Of a stretch of DNA of 64,000 bases, positions 17,066 through 25,907 are shown in pieces (the first letter of the stretch is position 1; each line of letters begins with the position of its first letter). This DNA is from VRUE01 sp963774555. Lineage in GTDB: Bacteria > Actinomycetota > Thermoleophilia > Solirubrobacterales > 70-9. The position numbers were made by a program, and so were the translations under genes. Location: assembly GCA_963774555.1 (NCBI GenBank), contig CAVZFL010000001.1, positions 1,798,001 to 1,862,000 of the forward strand. Direction: 5' to 3'. A model generated the notes under the pieces. That model saw only the letters and a list, made by a program, of their open reading frames with translations. It had not been told where the DNA came from and made no database searches.

Positions 17066-17914
17066 ATGGCGGCACGGATCATCGACGGCAAAGCGGTGGC
17101 GGCGGCGGTGCGGGGGCGGGTCGCCGAGGAGGTGCGGGCGTTCGAGTCCGAGCGTGGCCGCACGCCGCTGCTGACCACGGTGATCGTCGGCGACGATCCC
17201 GCCTCCCAGGTCTACGTCGCCGGCAAGCACCGCGCCTGCGAGGAGGTCGGTATGCGCTCCGCCCATCACGGCCTGCCCGCCGGGACGAGCGAGGCAGAGC
17301 TGCTGGCGCTGGTCGAGCAGCTGAACGGCGACGCCGACGTCGACGGCATCCTCGTCCAGCTGCCGGTGCCCGAGCAGATCGACCCCGACCGGATCGTCGC
17401 CACGATCGACCCGGGCAAGGACGTCGACGGGCTGACCCCGATGAACGCCGGCCTGCTCGCTCACGGCATGCCCGGCCTCGTCTCCTGCACGCCGGCGGGG
17501 GTGATGGAGCTGCTGCGTCACGAGGGGGTCGACCTGGAAGGTGCCGAAGCGGTCGTCGTCGGCCGCTCCAAGCTGGTCGGGATCCCGGTCGCCCGCCTGC
17601 TGCTGGCCGCCAACGCAACCGTGACCAGCTGCCACTCGCGTACGCGCGACCTGCCGGCCGTCTGCCGCCGCGCTGATGTGCTGGTCGCGGCGGTCGGCGT
17701 TCCCGGCCTGCTCGGCGCCGATGCGGTCAAGCCCGGCGCCACCGTGATCGACGTCGGCGTCAATCGCACAGACGACGGCCTGCGCGGCGACGTGGACTTC
17801 GAGCCGGCGGCGGAGGTGGCGGGGGCGATCACGCCTGTGCCGGGGGGCGTCGGCCCGATGACGATCGCGATGCTGCTCGTCAATACCTTGGCCGCTGCCC
17901 GAGCCCGGGTGTAG
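17066..17914 (+). CDS. folD: Methylenetetrahydrofolate dehydrogenase/cyclohydrolase
   Basis: Bifunctional one-carbon enzyme of 282 residues. The catalytic Tyr/Lys pair sits in YVAGKHRACEEVG (near residues 50-62), DGILVQLPVP is the substrate loop, and VVGRSKLVGIPVARLLL binds NADP. PGGVGPMTIAML is at the C-terminus. It starts 2 nt after pcrA and its TAG overlaps the GTG of the next gene. Confidence 0.94.
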   Translation: MAARIIDGKAVAAAVRGRVAEEVRAFESERGRTPLLTTVIVGDDPASQVYVAGKHRACEEVGMRSAHHGLPAGTSEAELLALVEQLNGDADVDGILVQLPVPEQIDPDRIVATIDPGKDVDGLTPMNAGLLAHGMPGLVSCTPAGVMELLRHEGVDLEGAEAVVVGRSKLVGIPVARLLLAANATVTSCHSRTRDLPAVCRRADVLVAAVGVPGLLGADAVKPGATVIDVGVNRTDDGLRGDVDFEPAAEVAGAITPVPGGVGPMTIAMLLVNTLAAARARV

Positions 17915-18420
17915 TGGTGCGCCGAACAGGGTTGAAGCTCGCCAGGCTCAGGCGCGGGGAGAGGATCGCGGCGGTCGCGGCGGTCCTGCTCTTCGCCTTC
18001 ATGTTCTTCAACTGGTTTGGCGTCGAAGTCACCGGCATCGGTGGCTTTTCCGGTAGCACCGGCGAGGGCGGCAATGCCTGGCAGACCCTCGACCTGATCC
18101 CGCTCTTCCTGCTCATCTCGGCGATCGCGGCGCTGGCGATGGCCGGGCTTCGTCTGGCCGGCTCCAGCGCCAAGCTGCCCGTGCCGATGAGCGCCTTGGT
18201 CACCATGCTCGGCGCGGTCTCCGTCGTGCTGATCCTCTTTCGGATCGTCGATCCGCCGACCTTGTCCACCTACGGCGGAGTCCCGATCGACGCCACCCTC
18301 CGAGTCGGCATCTTCCTCGGCCTGATCGCTGCCGGGGGGATTGCCTACGGGGGGTACGCGACGATGCAGGAGGAAGGGATCACCTTTGACGATGCGGCCG
18401 ATCGGCTGAGTGATCGGTAG
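17914..18420 (+). CDS. Four-helix membrane protein, unknown
   Basis: 168 residues with hydrophobic segments near 20-38, 62-82, 92-110 and 128-148. Start GTG overlaps the folD stop (TAGTG). The C-terminal tail is acidic and cytoplasmic. No family recognised. Its 3' end overlaps the convergent GMC oxidoreductase gene by 41 bp. Confidence 0.65.
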   Translation: MVRRTGLKLARLRRGERIAAVAAVLLFAFMFFNWFGVEVTGIGGFSGSTGEGGNAWQTLDLIPLFLLISAIAALAMAGLRLAGSSAKLPVPMSALVTMLGAVSVVLILFRIVDPPTLSTYGGVPIDATLRVGIFLGLIAAGGIAYGGYATMQEEGITFDDAADRLSDR

Positions 18421-20242
18421 CCAACTCGCTTGCGACTTGCGTAGCAAAGGCAATTACCGTCATCATCGGGTTGACGCCGACCGAGGTGGGGAAGAGGGAG
18501 GCGTCGGCTACGTAGAGGGCGTCGACTCCGTTGACGGAGCCGTCGGCGCTGCAGACGCCCTCGCCTTCGCTGGCCGCGATGCGGGCGGTGCCCATCGGGT
18601 GGAAGGCCTCCAGGCGAAGCTCCGAGGGCTTGAAGGTCGTCGCCTCGAAGTCGGGGAGCTTGGCCGGGGTGAGCACGCCGGCGCGCGGGATGTTGGGGTA
18701 GACCTCGGTGGCGCCGGCGGCGAAGTGGACTTCTGCGGCGCGGGCGATGCCGAAGGTGAGGCGGTCGGCGTCGGCTGCGGTGAGCTTGTAGCGGGCTCGC
18801 AGGGAGCCGTTGCCGGTGAGGCCGATGCGGCCGCTCGACTCGTCGGAAAGGTGGACGCCGATCGAGCCGACGTGGCCGAATTCGAGCATCGCGCGCTGAT
18901 GCTCGCGGCCGGTGCCCTGGAGCCAGGCGCCGCCGAAGGCAAGGGGGGTGAAGGTGGCCTCCAGCAGGAGGCGCTGGGGCTCCCACTGGTCGATGTAGTA
19001 GCTCTGCATCACCCCGTCCCAGCCCCGGACCTCCTCCTCGTAGCGGGCTCCCACCCAGCAGGCGGGGTGGATGTGGAGGTTGCGACCTACCTGGCGTCCG
19101 CCGAGCCCGGAGCGCAGCAGCAGCTCCGGCGTCCCCAGGGCACCGCCGGCCACGATCGTTGCTTGGTTGGCACGGACCCTGTAGCTGTGCGTTCGCCCGT
19201 TGCCGGCCTGCGCGATGCAGCCCACCCCCGTGGCGCGACCGTCCTCAACCAATACGCGGCGGGCTTCGACGCCGCTGCGCAGGCGCGCGCCCGCGGCGAC
19301 CGCGCGGGGCAGATAGCTGACGTGCATGCCGCGCTTGGCGTCGATCGGGCAGCCGTAGGGGCAGGAGCTGCACTGGACGCAGTTGCCGGCGTTGCGTGAG
19401 ATCGGACCGCCGGAGGCGCCGAGCGCTGCGGCACCCTCCATCGCCAGCTGCCCGTTGCGGCCCATGCGCTCAGGGTCGACGGGAATGACCCGGAGGAAGT
19501 CCTCGGCTTCGGCATATGCCGGGCCGAGCTGGTCGGCCCAGGTGAGGCCGAAGCGCTGGCGCCAGTCCGCGAGCACCGGCTCGGGCGCGCGGAAGCAGGT
19601 GCCGGAGTTGATCACCGTGGTGCCGCCGACCGTGCGCGCCACCGGCACCGGGATCGGCGGCTGCCCTTCGGCGATCGTCAGGCCGCCGTCGCGGTAGAGC
19701 CTGGTGATCGCCTCGAGCGGCTCGGCCGGGTAGCTGTTGCGGTCATAGCTCTGGCCCGCCTCGAGCACGATCACGTCGAGGCCGGCCTCGGCCAGCGTCG
19801 CCGCGGCGACCGCTCCACCGGCACCGGAGCCGACGATGACCACGTCGCACTCCTCTATCTCTCCGTCAGGGGCGGTATCGCCAAGCGGCCCTGGCGGCTC
19901 CGGCAGCGAGCCGTCGGCGAGCCGGCATTCGACCTTGCTCCCGACCCGCTGTTCGACCTGCGGCGTCACCGCGTAGCCGAGCGTGGCGAAGACCTTCCCC
20001 ATCAACAGCAGCTCGTGGTGGAGAGAGAGTCGCGATTTCTCCATGCGGCGAAGGAAGTCCTCGCGAGCGCTGAGGGCGAGGCGGCTGAAGCGCCAGGGGA
20101 AGGGCAGCAGCTCGAAGGCGCGCAGCCCGAGCTTGATCCGGGAGAGGACGCGGGGAGAGACCGAGGTCAGGAAGGCGGCCACCGGAGCGGCGACCTCGAC
20201 CTCGCGCTCTGCCGCGGGCAGACCGTCGAGCCCGGGCGCCAT
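18380..20242 (-). CDS. GMC-family FAD oxidoreductase (long-chain alcohol oxidase type)
   Basis: About 620 residues. FAD motif VVIVGSGAGGAVAAATLAEAG is near residue 135, and the Cys-rich loop CVQCSSCPYGC near 290 is typical of the long-chain alcohol oxidase/sterol-oxidising branch. Catalytic His is expected in FHPMGTARI near 555. Coding similarity clearly continues upstream of ATG 20242 (LSAAEQRTLSAICEA in the same frame, the usual N-terminal helix of this family), but no ATG/GTG/TTG lies between it and the TGA of the previous gene. A CTG start or a sequence error is possible. Confidence 0.82.
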   Translation of the reverse strand: MAPGLDGLPAAEREVEVAAPVAAFLTSVSPRVLSRIKLGLRAFELLPFPWRFSRLALSAREDFLRRMEKSRLSLHHELLLMGKVFATLGYAVTPQVEQRVGSKVECRLADGSLPEPPGPLGDTAPDGEIEECDVVIVGSGAGGAVAAATLAEAGLDVIVLEAGQSYDRNSYPAEPLEAITRLYRDGGLTIAEGQPPIPVPVARTVGGTTVINSGTCFRAPEPVLADWRQRFGLTWADQLGPAYAEAEDFLRVIPVDPERMGRNGQLAMEGAAALGASGGPISRNAGNCVQCSSCPYGCPIDAKRGMHVSYLPRAVAAGARLRSGVEARRVLVEDGRATGVGCIAQAGNGRTHSYRVRANQATIVAGGALGTPELLLRSGLGGRQVGRNLHIHPACWVGARYEEEVRGWDGVMQSYYIDQWEPQRLLLEATFTPLAFGGAWLQGTGREHQRAMLEFGHVGSIGVHLSDESSGRIGLTGNGSLRARYKLTAADADRLTFGIARAAEVHFAAGATEVYPNIPRAGVLTPAKLPDFEATTFKPSELRLEAFHPMGTARIAASEGEGVCSADGSVNGVDALYVADASLFPTSVGVNPMMTVIAFATQVASELATDHSADRPHRQR

Positions 20243-20302
20243 CGCTTCGCAGATCGCGCTCAGGGTGCGCTGCTCGGCGGCGGAGAGCCCCGGCGGGCGC
20301 TG

Positions 20303-20746
20303 TCAGCCGGGTGCCGCGGCGCGACCGGTGCGCCCGGCGAGCGACCAGAGCCACAGCGCCAGCAGGGCGAGGAAGCCGTCGACGAGGAAGTTGAGCAGGT
20401 AGATGAAGACGTGCTGGTCAAAGAGGTAGAAGCCCAGCGAGGCCAGCGAGGAGGCGGTCTTGCCGGCGGCGAGGACGAGCAGCAGCGGGCGGTAGCGGAC
20501 CACGTCGGCCTGGGCGACCAGGCAGATGTCGGTGATCACGACCATGTAGGCGAAGCCCAGCGCCAGCCAGAGCTGCTGCTCGGTGTGCGGCGCCCGGGTG
20601 AAGCCGCCGAGCGAATCGCCGAGGTCGGAGATGACGTTGCCGACGCCGTTGGGGGTGACGATGAAGAGCAGGCCGACGACGGCGAAGCTGAGGGCGAGGA
20701 GGCGCAGACTGAGGACCACGAGCTTCTCGGCGCTTTCTCCCCTCAT
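20303..20746 (-). CDS. Four-helix membrane protein, unknown
   Basis: 147 residues with hydrophobic segments at about 10-30, 58-78, 85-105 and 112-135. It sits in the same frame as the GMC oxidoreductase and is separated from it only by its TGA, which suggests one transcript. TAGAGT (20757-20762) lies 10 nt upstream on its strand, overlapping the divergent gatC promoter. A membrane partner for the oxidoreductase is an inference only. Confidence 0.6.
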   Translation of the reverse strand: MRGESAEKLVVLSLRLLALSFAVVGLLFIVTPNGVGNVISDLGDSLGGFTRAPHTEQQLWLALGFAYMVVITDICLVAQADVVRYRPLLLVLAAGKTASSLASLGFYLFDQHVFIYLLNFLVDGFLALLALWLWSLAGRTGRAAAPG

Positions 20747-20756
20747 CCGGGCACGG

Positions 20757-20780
20757 ACTCTAACTCCTAGAATCCCGCCG
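20757..20780. promoter_or_regulatory. Overlapping divergent promoters (gatC / membrane protein)
   Basis: TAGAAT (20768-20773) faces gatC with a 7-nt spacer to its ATG. TAGAGT on the minus strand (20762-20757) faces the membrane protein with a 10-nt spacer. The two -10 boxes are 5 bp apart, so firing of one should interfere with the other. Confidence 0.5.
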
Positions 20781-21069
20781 ATGATCGAGCGCGAGCAGGT
20801 GCTGCACGTCGCGAGGCTGGCCCGGCTGGGCCTCTCCGACGACGAGGTGGAGACGATGGCGGGAGAGCTCTCGGGGATCCTCGAGCACGTCGACCGGATC
20901 GTCGCGGTTGGATCTGGAGGGCGTCGAGCCGACCTCGCACGTGGTCGAGCTGGAGAACGTGCTCAGGGCCGATGTGCCGCACGAGAGCCTTCCCCGCGAC
21001 GTCGCGCTTGCGCCCGCGCCGGACCCGGTCGACGGCGCCTTCCGCGTCCCCTCGCCGCAGGCCGAATAG
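20781..21069 (+). CDS. gatC: Asp/Glu-tRNA amidotransferase subunit C (one apparent frameshift)
   Basis: About 95 residues once one base is removed near 20908 (GCGGTTGG). The N-terminal half reads EREQVLHVARLARLGLSDDE and the second half LDLEGVEPTSHVVELENVLR, both diagnostic for GatC. GatC threads between GatA and GatB in the transamidosome. The stop TAG overlaps the GTG of gatA. Leaderless promoter just upstream. Confidence 0.88.
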
Positions 21070-22511
21070 TGGCGGGGATGCTCGAGCTGACGGCCGTCCA
21101 GGCCCATGCGGCGATGAGCGCCGGGGAGCTCGACGCGTCCGAGTACGCCGCCGCTTGGAGCGCGGCTGCTGCCGGCGATGAGCTCAACGCCTACCTCTGG
21201 CGTCCCGATGGCGACGAGGGTGCGATCGCGGTCGAGCGCCCCTGCGTCGCGCCGATCGCGGTCAAGGACATCTTCTGCACCGAGGGGGTGCCGACGACCG
21301 CCGGCTCGCGCATCCTCGAGGGATACCGACCGCCGTACACGGCAAGCGCGGTGCAGCGACTGCTCGAGGCCGGGGCGCCGATCCTCGGCAAGACCAACAT
21401 GGACGAGTTCGCGATGGGGTCCTCGAACGAGAACTCGGCCTACGGGCCGGTGCTCAACCCCTGGGACAAGGGACGCGTGCCCGGCGGCTCCTCCGGCGGC
21501 TCGGCGGCCGTCGTCGCCGGCGGTTTGGCGCCGTGGGCGATCGGCACCGACACCGGCGGCTCGATCCGCCAGCCCGCCGCACTCTGCGGCATCGTCGGCC
21601 TCAAGCCGACCTACGGGGCGATCTCGCGTTACGGGATGATCGCCTTCGCCTCCTCGCTCGACCAGTGCGGGCCGCTGACGCGGGACGTCAGCGATGCCGC
21701 TCTGCTGCTGGCGATTCTGCAGGGCAAGGACCCCTGCGACTCGACCTCGGTCGGACTCGAGCAGGCGCCCCGCCTGCCCGACCGGGAAGACCTGAGCGGC
21801 CTGCGTTTCGGCGTTCCCGCGGATCTCGCCCGCGATGCGATTGAGGCGGGGGTGCGCGAGGTCTTCGAGGCGACGCTGGCCCGGATCGAAGGGCTCGGCG
21901 GCGAGATCGCCGAGGTCTCGCTGCCGCACGCCGAGCACGGCATCTCGGCCTACTACGTGATCGCCCCGGCCGAGGCCTCCTCCAACCTCGCCCGCTACGA
22001 CGGCGTCCGCTACGGCATGCGGGCCGAGGGGGACGGCGATCTGATCGAGATGTACGAGACGACCCGCGCCAAGGGCTTCGGCGCCGAGGTCAAGCGCCGC
22101 ATCATGCTCGGCACCTACGCTCTCTCATCCGGCTACTACGAGGCCTACTACGGCCAGGCGCAGAAGGTGCGGACGAAGATCGCCGACGATTTCACGACCG
22201 CCTTCGCCGATGTCGACTTCGTCGTCACGCCGACCTCGCCCTCGGTCGCCTTCGGCCTCGGCGAGAAGACCGCCGATCCGCTGGCGATGTATCTCAACGA
22301 CTTCTTCACCGTGCCGATGAGCCTCGCCGGCATCCCGGCGATCTCGATCCCCGCCGGCCTCGCCGAGCCGGCAGGCGGCGGCCCCCAGCTCCCCGTCGGC
22401 TTCCAAATCGCCGCCCCGGCCTTTGGCGAGCAGAAGCTGCTCGACGCCGCCTACGCTCTCGAGCAGGCGATCGGCTTCGAGGCCCGGCCGCAGGGGGTCC
22501 CCGGTGGCTGA
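21069..22511 (+). CDS. gatA: Asp/Glu-tRNA amidotransferase subunit A
   Basis: Amidase-signature enzyme of 480 residues that releases ammonia from glutamine. The Ser-cisSer-Lys triad is visible: Lys in PIAVKDIFCTEG, and the serines in PGGSSGGSAAVVAGG and DTGGSIRQPA. GTG 21069 overlaps the gatC stop; an ATG at 21078 is possible. It overlaps gatB by 8 bp. Confidence 0.95.
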   Translation: MAGMLELTAVQAHAAMSAGELDASEYAAAWSAAAAGDELNAYLWRPDGDEGAIAVERPCVAPIAVKDIFCTEGVPTTAGSRILEGYRPPYTASAVQRLLEAGAPILGKTNMDEFAMGSSNENSAYGPVLNPWDKGRVPGGSSGGSAAVVAGGLAPWAIGTDTGGSIRQPAALCGIVGLKPTYGAISRYGMIAFASSLDQCGPLTRDVSDAALLLAILQGKDPCDSTSVGLEQAPRLPDREDLSGLRFGVPADLARDAIEAGVREVFEATLARIEGLGGEIAEVSLPHAEHGISAYYVIAPAEASSNLARYDGVRYGMRAEGDGDLIEMYETTRAKGFGAEVKRRIMLGTYALSSGYYEAYYGQAQKVRTKIADDFTTAFADVDFVVTPTSPSVAFGLGEKTADPLAMYLNDFFTVPMSLAGIPAISIPAGLAEPAGGGPQLPVGFQIAAPAFGEQKLLDAAYALEQAIGFEARPQGVPGG

Positions 22512-23943
22512 GCTGGAGGCGGTGATCGGGCTGGAGATCCACGTCCAGCTGGCGACGAGGACAAAGATGTTCTGCGGCTGCGAGCTCTCCTTTGGCGACG
22601 AGCCCAACGTCCACACCTGCCCGATCTGCCTCGCCCACCCCGGCGTGCTGCCGGTGACCAACGAGCAGGCAATCCGCTACGCGCTACAGATCGCGGTGGC
22701 GCTGGAGTGCGAGGTTGCGCCGCGCTCGATCTTCCACCGCAAGAACTACTTTTATCCCGACAGCCCCAAGGCCTACCAGATCAGCCAGTACGACATTCCG
22801 CTTGCCAGCAGCGGGCGCCTGGGCGACGTGCGCATCCACCGCGCCCACCTCGAGGAGGACGCGGCGAAGACGATCCACGTCGGCGACTCGGGCCGCATCC
22901 ACGGCTCCAGCGCCTCGCTGGTCGACTTCAACCGCGGCGGCACGCCGCTGGTCGAGATCGTCACCGAGCCGGACCTTCGCAGCGCCGCCGAGGCCGCATC
23001 CTGGGCGCGGTTGCTGCGCGAGACCGTACGCCAGCTCGGTGTCTCCGACGTCAACATGGAGGAGGGCAGCCTGCGCGTCGACGGCAACATCTCGATGCGG
23101 CCGGTCGGCAGCGAAGAGCTGGGGACGAAGACCGAGCTGAAGAACATGAACAGCTTCCGCTTCCTCGAGCACGGGATCGAAGCCGAGCTGGCGCGCCAGC
23201 GCGAGCTGATCGAGTCGGGACAGGGCGTTGTCCAGGAGACCCTGCACTTCGATCCCGGCGACGGCACGCTGACGCCGCTGCGCTCCAAGGAGGAGGCTCA
23301 CGACTACCGCTACTTCCCCGAGCCCGACCTGGTGGCGCTGGCGCCGAGCGAGGAGATGCTGCGCGAGGCGCGCGAGTCGCTGCCCGAGCTTCCGGCGGCG
23401 CGGGCCGAGCGCTACCGCGAGCGGCTGGGCCTGGCCGAGGACGCGGCCGCGCTGCTGGCGGCCGATCCCGAGACCGCCGGCTACTTCGAGCAGGCTCTCG
23501 AGCAGGCGGGCGAGATCGAGCCCCGTGTCGTCGCCAACTGGGTCACCGGCGAGCTCGCGGCGGCGCTGCGCCAGGACGGGGGAGAGGCGACTGCGTCGGA
23601 GTCCGAAGTGGAGCCCACTGCATTGGCTGCTCTCGTCGCGATGGTCCAGGAGAAGAAGATCTCGCACGGCAGCGGCAAGGCGGTGCTCGCAGCGCTGGTG
23701 GCAGAGGGCGGCGACCCAGCGGCGATCGTCGAGCGCGAGGGCCTCGCCCAGATCTCCGACAGCGGCGAGCTGGAGGCGATAGTCGCCGCCGCGGTCGAGG
23801 CAAACCCCGAGGCTGCAGAGCAGATCCGCGCCGGCAACCAGAAGGCGATCGGCGCCATCGTCGGCGCTGTGATGAAGGAGACCAAGGGCCGCGCCGATGG
23901 CGGCGAGGTCAACCGCCTGATCCGGGAGAAGTTGGGTTTGTAG
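22504..23943 (+). CDS. gatB: Asp/Glu-tRNA amidotransferase subunit B
   Basis: 479-residue kinase/transamidase subunit of the GatCAB complex that converts misacylated Glu- or Asp-tRNA. It opens with AVIGLEIHVQLATRTKMFCGC, then HTCPICLAHPGVLPVTN with zinc-ligand cysteines, and YRYFPEPDL. The C-terminal YqeY-like tRNA-binding domain ends VNRLIREKLGL. GTG start lies inside the end of gatA. Confidence 0.95.
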   Translation: MAELEAVIGLEIHVQLATRTKMFCGCELSFGDEPNVHTCPICLAHPGVLPVTNEQAIRYALQIAVALECEVAPRSIFHRKNYFYPDSPKAYQISQYDIPLASSGRLGDVRIHRAHLEEDAAKTIHVGDSGRIHGSSASLVDFNRGGTPLVEIVTEPDLRSAAEAASWARLLRETVRQLGVSDVNMEEGSLRVDGNISMRPVGSEELGTKTELKNMNSFRFLEHGIEAELARQRELIESGQGVVQETLHFDPGDGTLTPLRSKEEAHDYRYFPEPDLVALAPSEEMLREARESLPELPAARAERYRERLGLAEDAAALLAADPETAGYFEQALEQAGEIEPRVVANWVTGELAAALRQDGGEATASESEVEPTALAALVAMVQEKKISHGSGKAVLAALVAEGGDPAAIVEREGLAQISDSGELEAIVAAAVEANPEAAEQIRAGNQKAIGAIVGAVMKETKGRADGGEVNRLIREKLGL

Positions 23944-23977
23944 CCTCAGGGGGGGGGCAACTTTCGCCGCCCGAGGC
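23944..23977 (+). terminator. Hairpin directly after gatB
   Basis: GCCTC/GAGGC arms with a G-run facing GCCGCCC. It starts on the base after the gatB stop. It contains CTTTCGCC, also found in the hairpin after leuA. Confidence 0.45.
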
Positions 23978-23987
23978 TTAAAGGGAA

Positions 23988-24077
23988 GTGGATATAGACA
24001 CGGCGGCGGTCCTTCTGGCCCACGCGGGTGTGATGCGCGCGCTGATCGCGCTCGCATCGAAGCTCGTCGACCGTTAG
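23988..24077 (+). CDS. Possible 29-residue small protein
   Basis: GTG start followed by 28 codons and TAG. The peptide begins VDIDTAAVLLAHAGVMRALI and ends with ASKLVDR, which would form an amphipathic helix. AAGGGA lies too close to the GTG for an ideal ribosome-binding site. It ends 17 nt before a strong terminator, which fits a real short transcript. The rest of the 23944-24243 gap holds only hairpins and the ndh promoter. Confidence 0.3.
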   Translation: MDIDTAAVLLAHAGVMRALIALASKLVDR

Positions 24078-24094
24078 GACGCGCCGCAAAATGA

Positions 24095-24124
24095 AACGGC
24101 CCCGGGACATCTCCCGGGGCCGTT
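24095..24124. terminator. Strong bidirectional-looking terminator hairpin
   Basis: Perfect 13-bp stem AACGGCCCCGGGA / TCCCGGGGCCGTT around CATC. It has A-rich sequence before it and short T-rich sequence after it. It insulates ndh from gatCAB. Confidence 0.75.
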
Positions 24125-24204
24125 CATGTGAATACAGACACCTGGCCGAAATATTAGCGCTGCATTGGACAGCGCACCACCAACCGCTGAAAGTGCGGTC
24201 TGAA

Positions 24205-24229
24205 ACTTTGTGACAACTTGTTACAAAGT
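24205..24229. promoter_or_regulatory. 25-bp palindromic operator over the ndh promoter
   Basis: Half sites ACTTTGT and ACAAAGT are perfect; the inner part (GACAA, C, TTGTT) is symmetric except at one pair and the centre base. A -35 candidate TTGTGA (24208-24213) lies inside it and a -10 candidate TAAGTT (24232-24237) follows with an 18-bp spacer, so a bound protein would block RNA polymerase. The core looks like a Rex box but its dyad is one base too long. Confidence 0.6.
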
Positions 24230-24243
24230 GCTAAGTTGAACGC

Positions 24244-25560
24244 ATGGCCTGGAATGTAGTCATCGCCGGTGGAGGCTTCGGGGGCGCGATGGCTGCGCGG
24301 GAGCTGGAGCGGATCCTGCCGCGACAGGCGACGCGGCTGGTGCTGGTCAACGACACCAACTTCATGCTCTACACGCCGTTTCTGCCCGAGGCGGCCGCGG
24401 GCACGCTGGAGCCGCGGCACGTGGTCACACCACTGCGCGAGATCCTCAGCCGCACCTACCTGCGGCTTGGCTCGATCGTGGCGCACGACCCGGTGGCGAA
24501 GACGGTCGAGCTGCGCACGCGCGAGGGCGAAGCCCAGCAGCTTCCCTACGACCAGCTGCTGGTTGCCCTGGGCTCGGTCTCGCGGGTGCTGCCGGTGCCC
24601 GGCCTCTCCGAGCACGCGATCGGCTTCAAGAGCCTGGCCGACGCCATCTGGCTGCGCAACCACGTGATCGAGACTCTCGAGGCAGCCAACGCGACCGACG
24701 ATCCGGCCCGCCGCGAGGAGCTGCTCACCTACGTCTTCGTCGGCGGCGGCTACGCCGGCCTCGAGGCGCTCGCCGAGCTGCAGGACTTCGCCGCCGATGC
24801 GATCGAGAGCTACCCGCGCGCCCGCCTGCACGGCATGCGCTGGGTCCTGGTCGAGGCCAGCGACCGCGTCTTGCCCGAGATCGACGCCGAGCTGGCCGAC
24901 TACGCCCTGCGTGAGCTGCGCGGCCGCGGCATCGACATCCGTCTCGGCACGACGCTGGAGGAGGTGAGCGCCGACAGCGCCCGCATCGCCACCGGCGAGA
25001 CGCTGCCGACCCGGACCGTGGTCTGGACCGCCGGCGTCGCCCCGCACCCCAGCCTGCGCCAGCTCTCGCTTCCCCTCGACGAGCGCGGCCGGGTTCCGGT
25101 CGACGACCACCTGCGGGTGAAAGGGATGGACGCGGTCTGGGCGATCGGCGACTGCGCCGCGGCACCCGATCCGCGCGGCGGCCTCTGCCCGCCGACGGCC
25201 CAGCACGCCGTCCGCCAGGGTCCGGTCGCCGCCCGCAACATCGCCGCCGAGCTGGGCATCGGCGAGGCGCACCCCTTCGAGTACCGCGGCAACGCGGCCT
25301 TCGTCAACCTCGGCCGCTACAAGGCCGTCGGCAGGGTCGGCGGCCGCACCTTCCGCGGCTTCCCGGCCTGGTGGATGGCCCGGACCTACCACATGAGCCA
25401 GATCCCGGGCGCGGCTCGCAAGGCCCGCGCGGTGATCGACTGGACCGCCAGCCTGCCCTTCCGCCGCGACATCTCCGAGGTCGGCTCGATCGGCCACCCA
25501 CAGCCCCTGCGGTCGCACTTCCCTCCGGATAGCGGAGAGAAGTACGACCGCACGTCATGA
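24244..25560 (+). CDS. ndh: Type II NADH dehydrogenase
   Basis: 438-residue FAD enzyme passing electrons from NADH to menaquinone without pumping protons. The FAD motif is VVIAGGGFGGAMAAREL (residues 5-21). The NADH motif is TYVFVGGGYAGLEALAEL near 160. VWAIGDCAAAP is the second FAD contact near 300. Two aromatic/basic C-terminal stretches (FPAWWMARTYHM) could bind the membrane face. ATG 24244 is 6 nt after TAAGTT, so it is probably leaderless, and is probably controlled by the palindrome above. Confidence 0.88.
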   Translation: MAWNVVIAGGGFGGAMAARELERILPRQATRLVLVNDTNFMLYTPFLPEAAAGTLEPRHVVTPLREILSRTYLRLGSIVAHDPVAKTVELRTREGEAQQLPYDQLLVALGSVSRVLPVPGLSEHAIGFKSLADAIWLRNHVIETLEAANATDDPARREELLTYVFVGGGYAGLEALAELQDFAADAIESYPRARLHGMRWVLVEASDRVLPEIDAELADYALRELRGRGIDIRLGTTLEEVSADSARIATGETLPTRTVVWTAGVAPHPSLRQLSLPLDERGRVPVDDHLRVKGMDAVWAIGDCAAAPDPRGGLCPPTAQHAVRQGPVAARNIAAELGIGEAHPFEYRGNAAFVNLGRYKAVGRVGGRTFRGFPAWWMARTYHMSQIPGAARKARAVIDWTASLPFRRDISEVGSIGHPQPLRSHFPPDSGEKYDRTS

Positions 25561-25567
25561 TTGCCGG

Positions 25568-25852
25568 GTGGGATTCGAGTACCCCGTCATCGCCTTCTTC
25601 TTCGGCCTGGCCACGGCGATCATCGCCAAGGGCAAGGGCAGCTCATTCTGGCTCTGGCTGCTGATCGGGACCGTGCTGCCGCTGCTCGGGCTGATCGCGG
25701 TGATCCTCTACCGCAGGGAGAAGGACGAACCGGAACGCCAGTGCCCCAACTGCCGCAAGGCGGTCAAGCTCTACGTCCAGGTCTGCCCGCGCTGCGGCAT
25801 GGATCTCTATCTGCCCGATCCGGCCGAGGTCCGACACCCCGGGGTTGGTTGA
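25568..25852 (+). CDS. Membrane protein with C-terminal zinc ribbon
   Basis: 94 residues. Two hydrophobic segments (about 5-20 and 27-47) precede a zinc ribbon, CPNCRKAVKLYVQVCPRCG (CxxC-x11-CxxC, residues 59-77). GTG start is 7 nt after the ndh stop, so it is likely co-transcribed. The role is unknown. Confidence 0.65.
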   Translation: MGFEYPVIAFFFGLATAIIAKGKGSSFWLWLLIGTVLPLLGLIAVILYRREKDEPERQCPNCRKAVKLYVQVCPRCGMDLYLPDPAEVRHPGVG

Positions 25853-25907
25853 GGGTTGTACCCGGGTAGAGGCTGATCGCCATCGAGGAGGAGGAGGAGG
25901 AGGTCAT

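Noticed and set aside
24205..24229. Calling the ndh palindrome a Rex site outright
   Set aside because: The core TTGTGA...TTACAA is suggestive, but the dyad is 19 bp with an odd centre, while Rex boxes are 18 bp with an even centre. Left as an operator of unknown protein.
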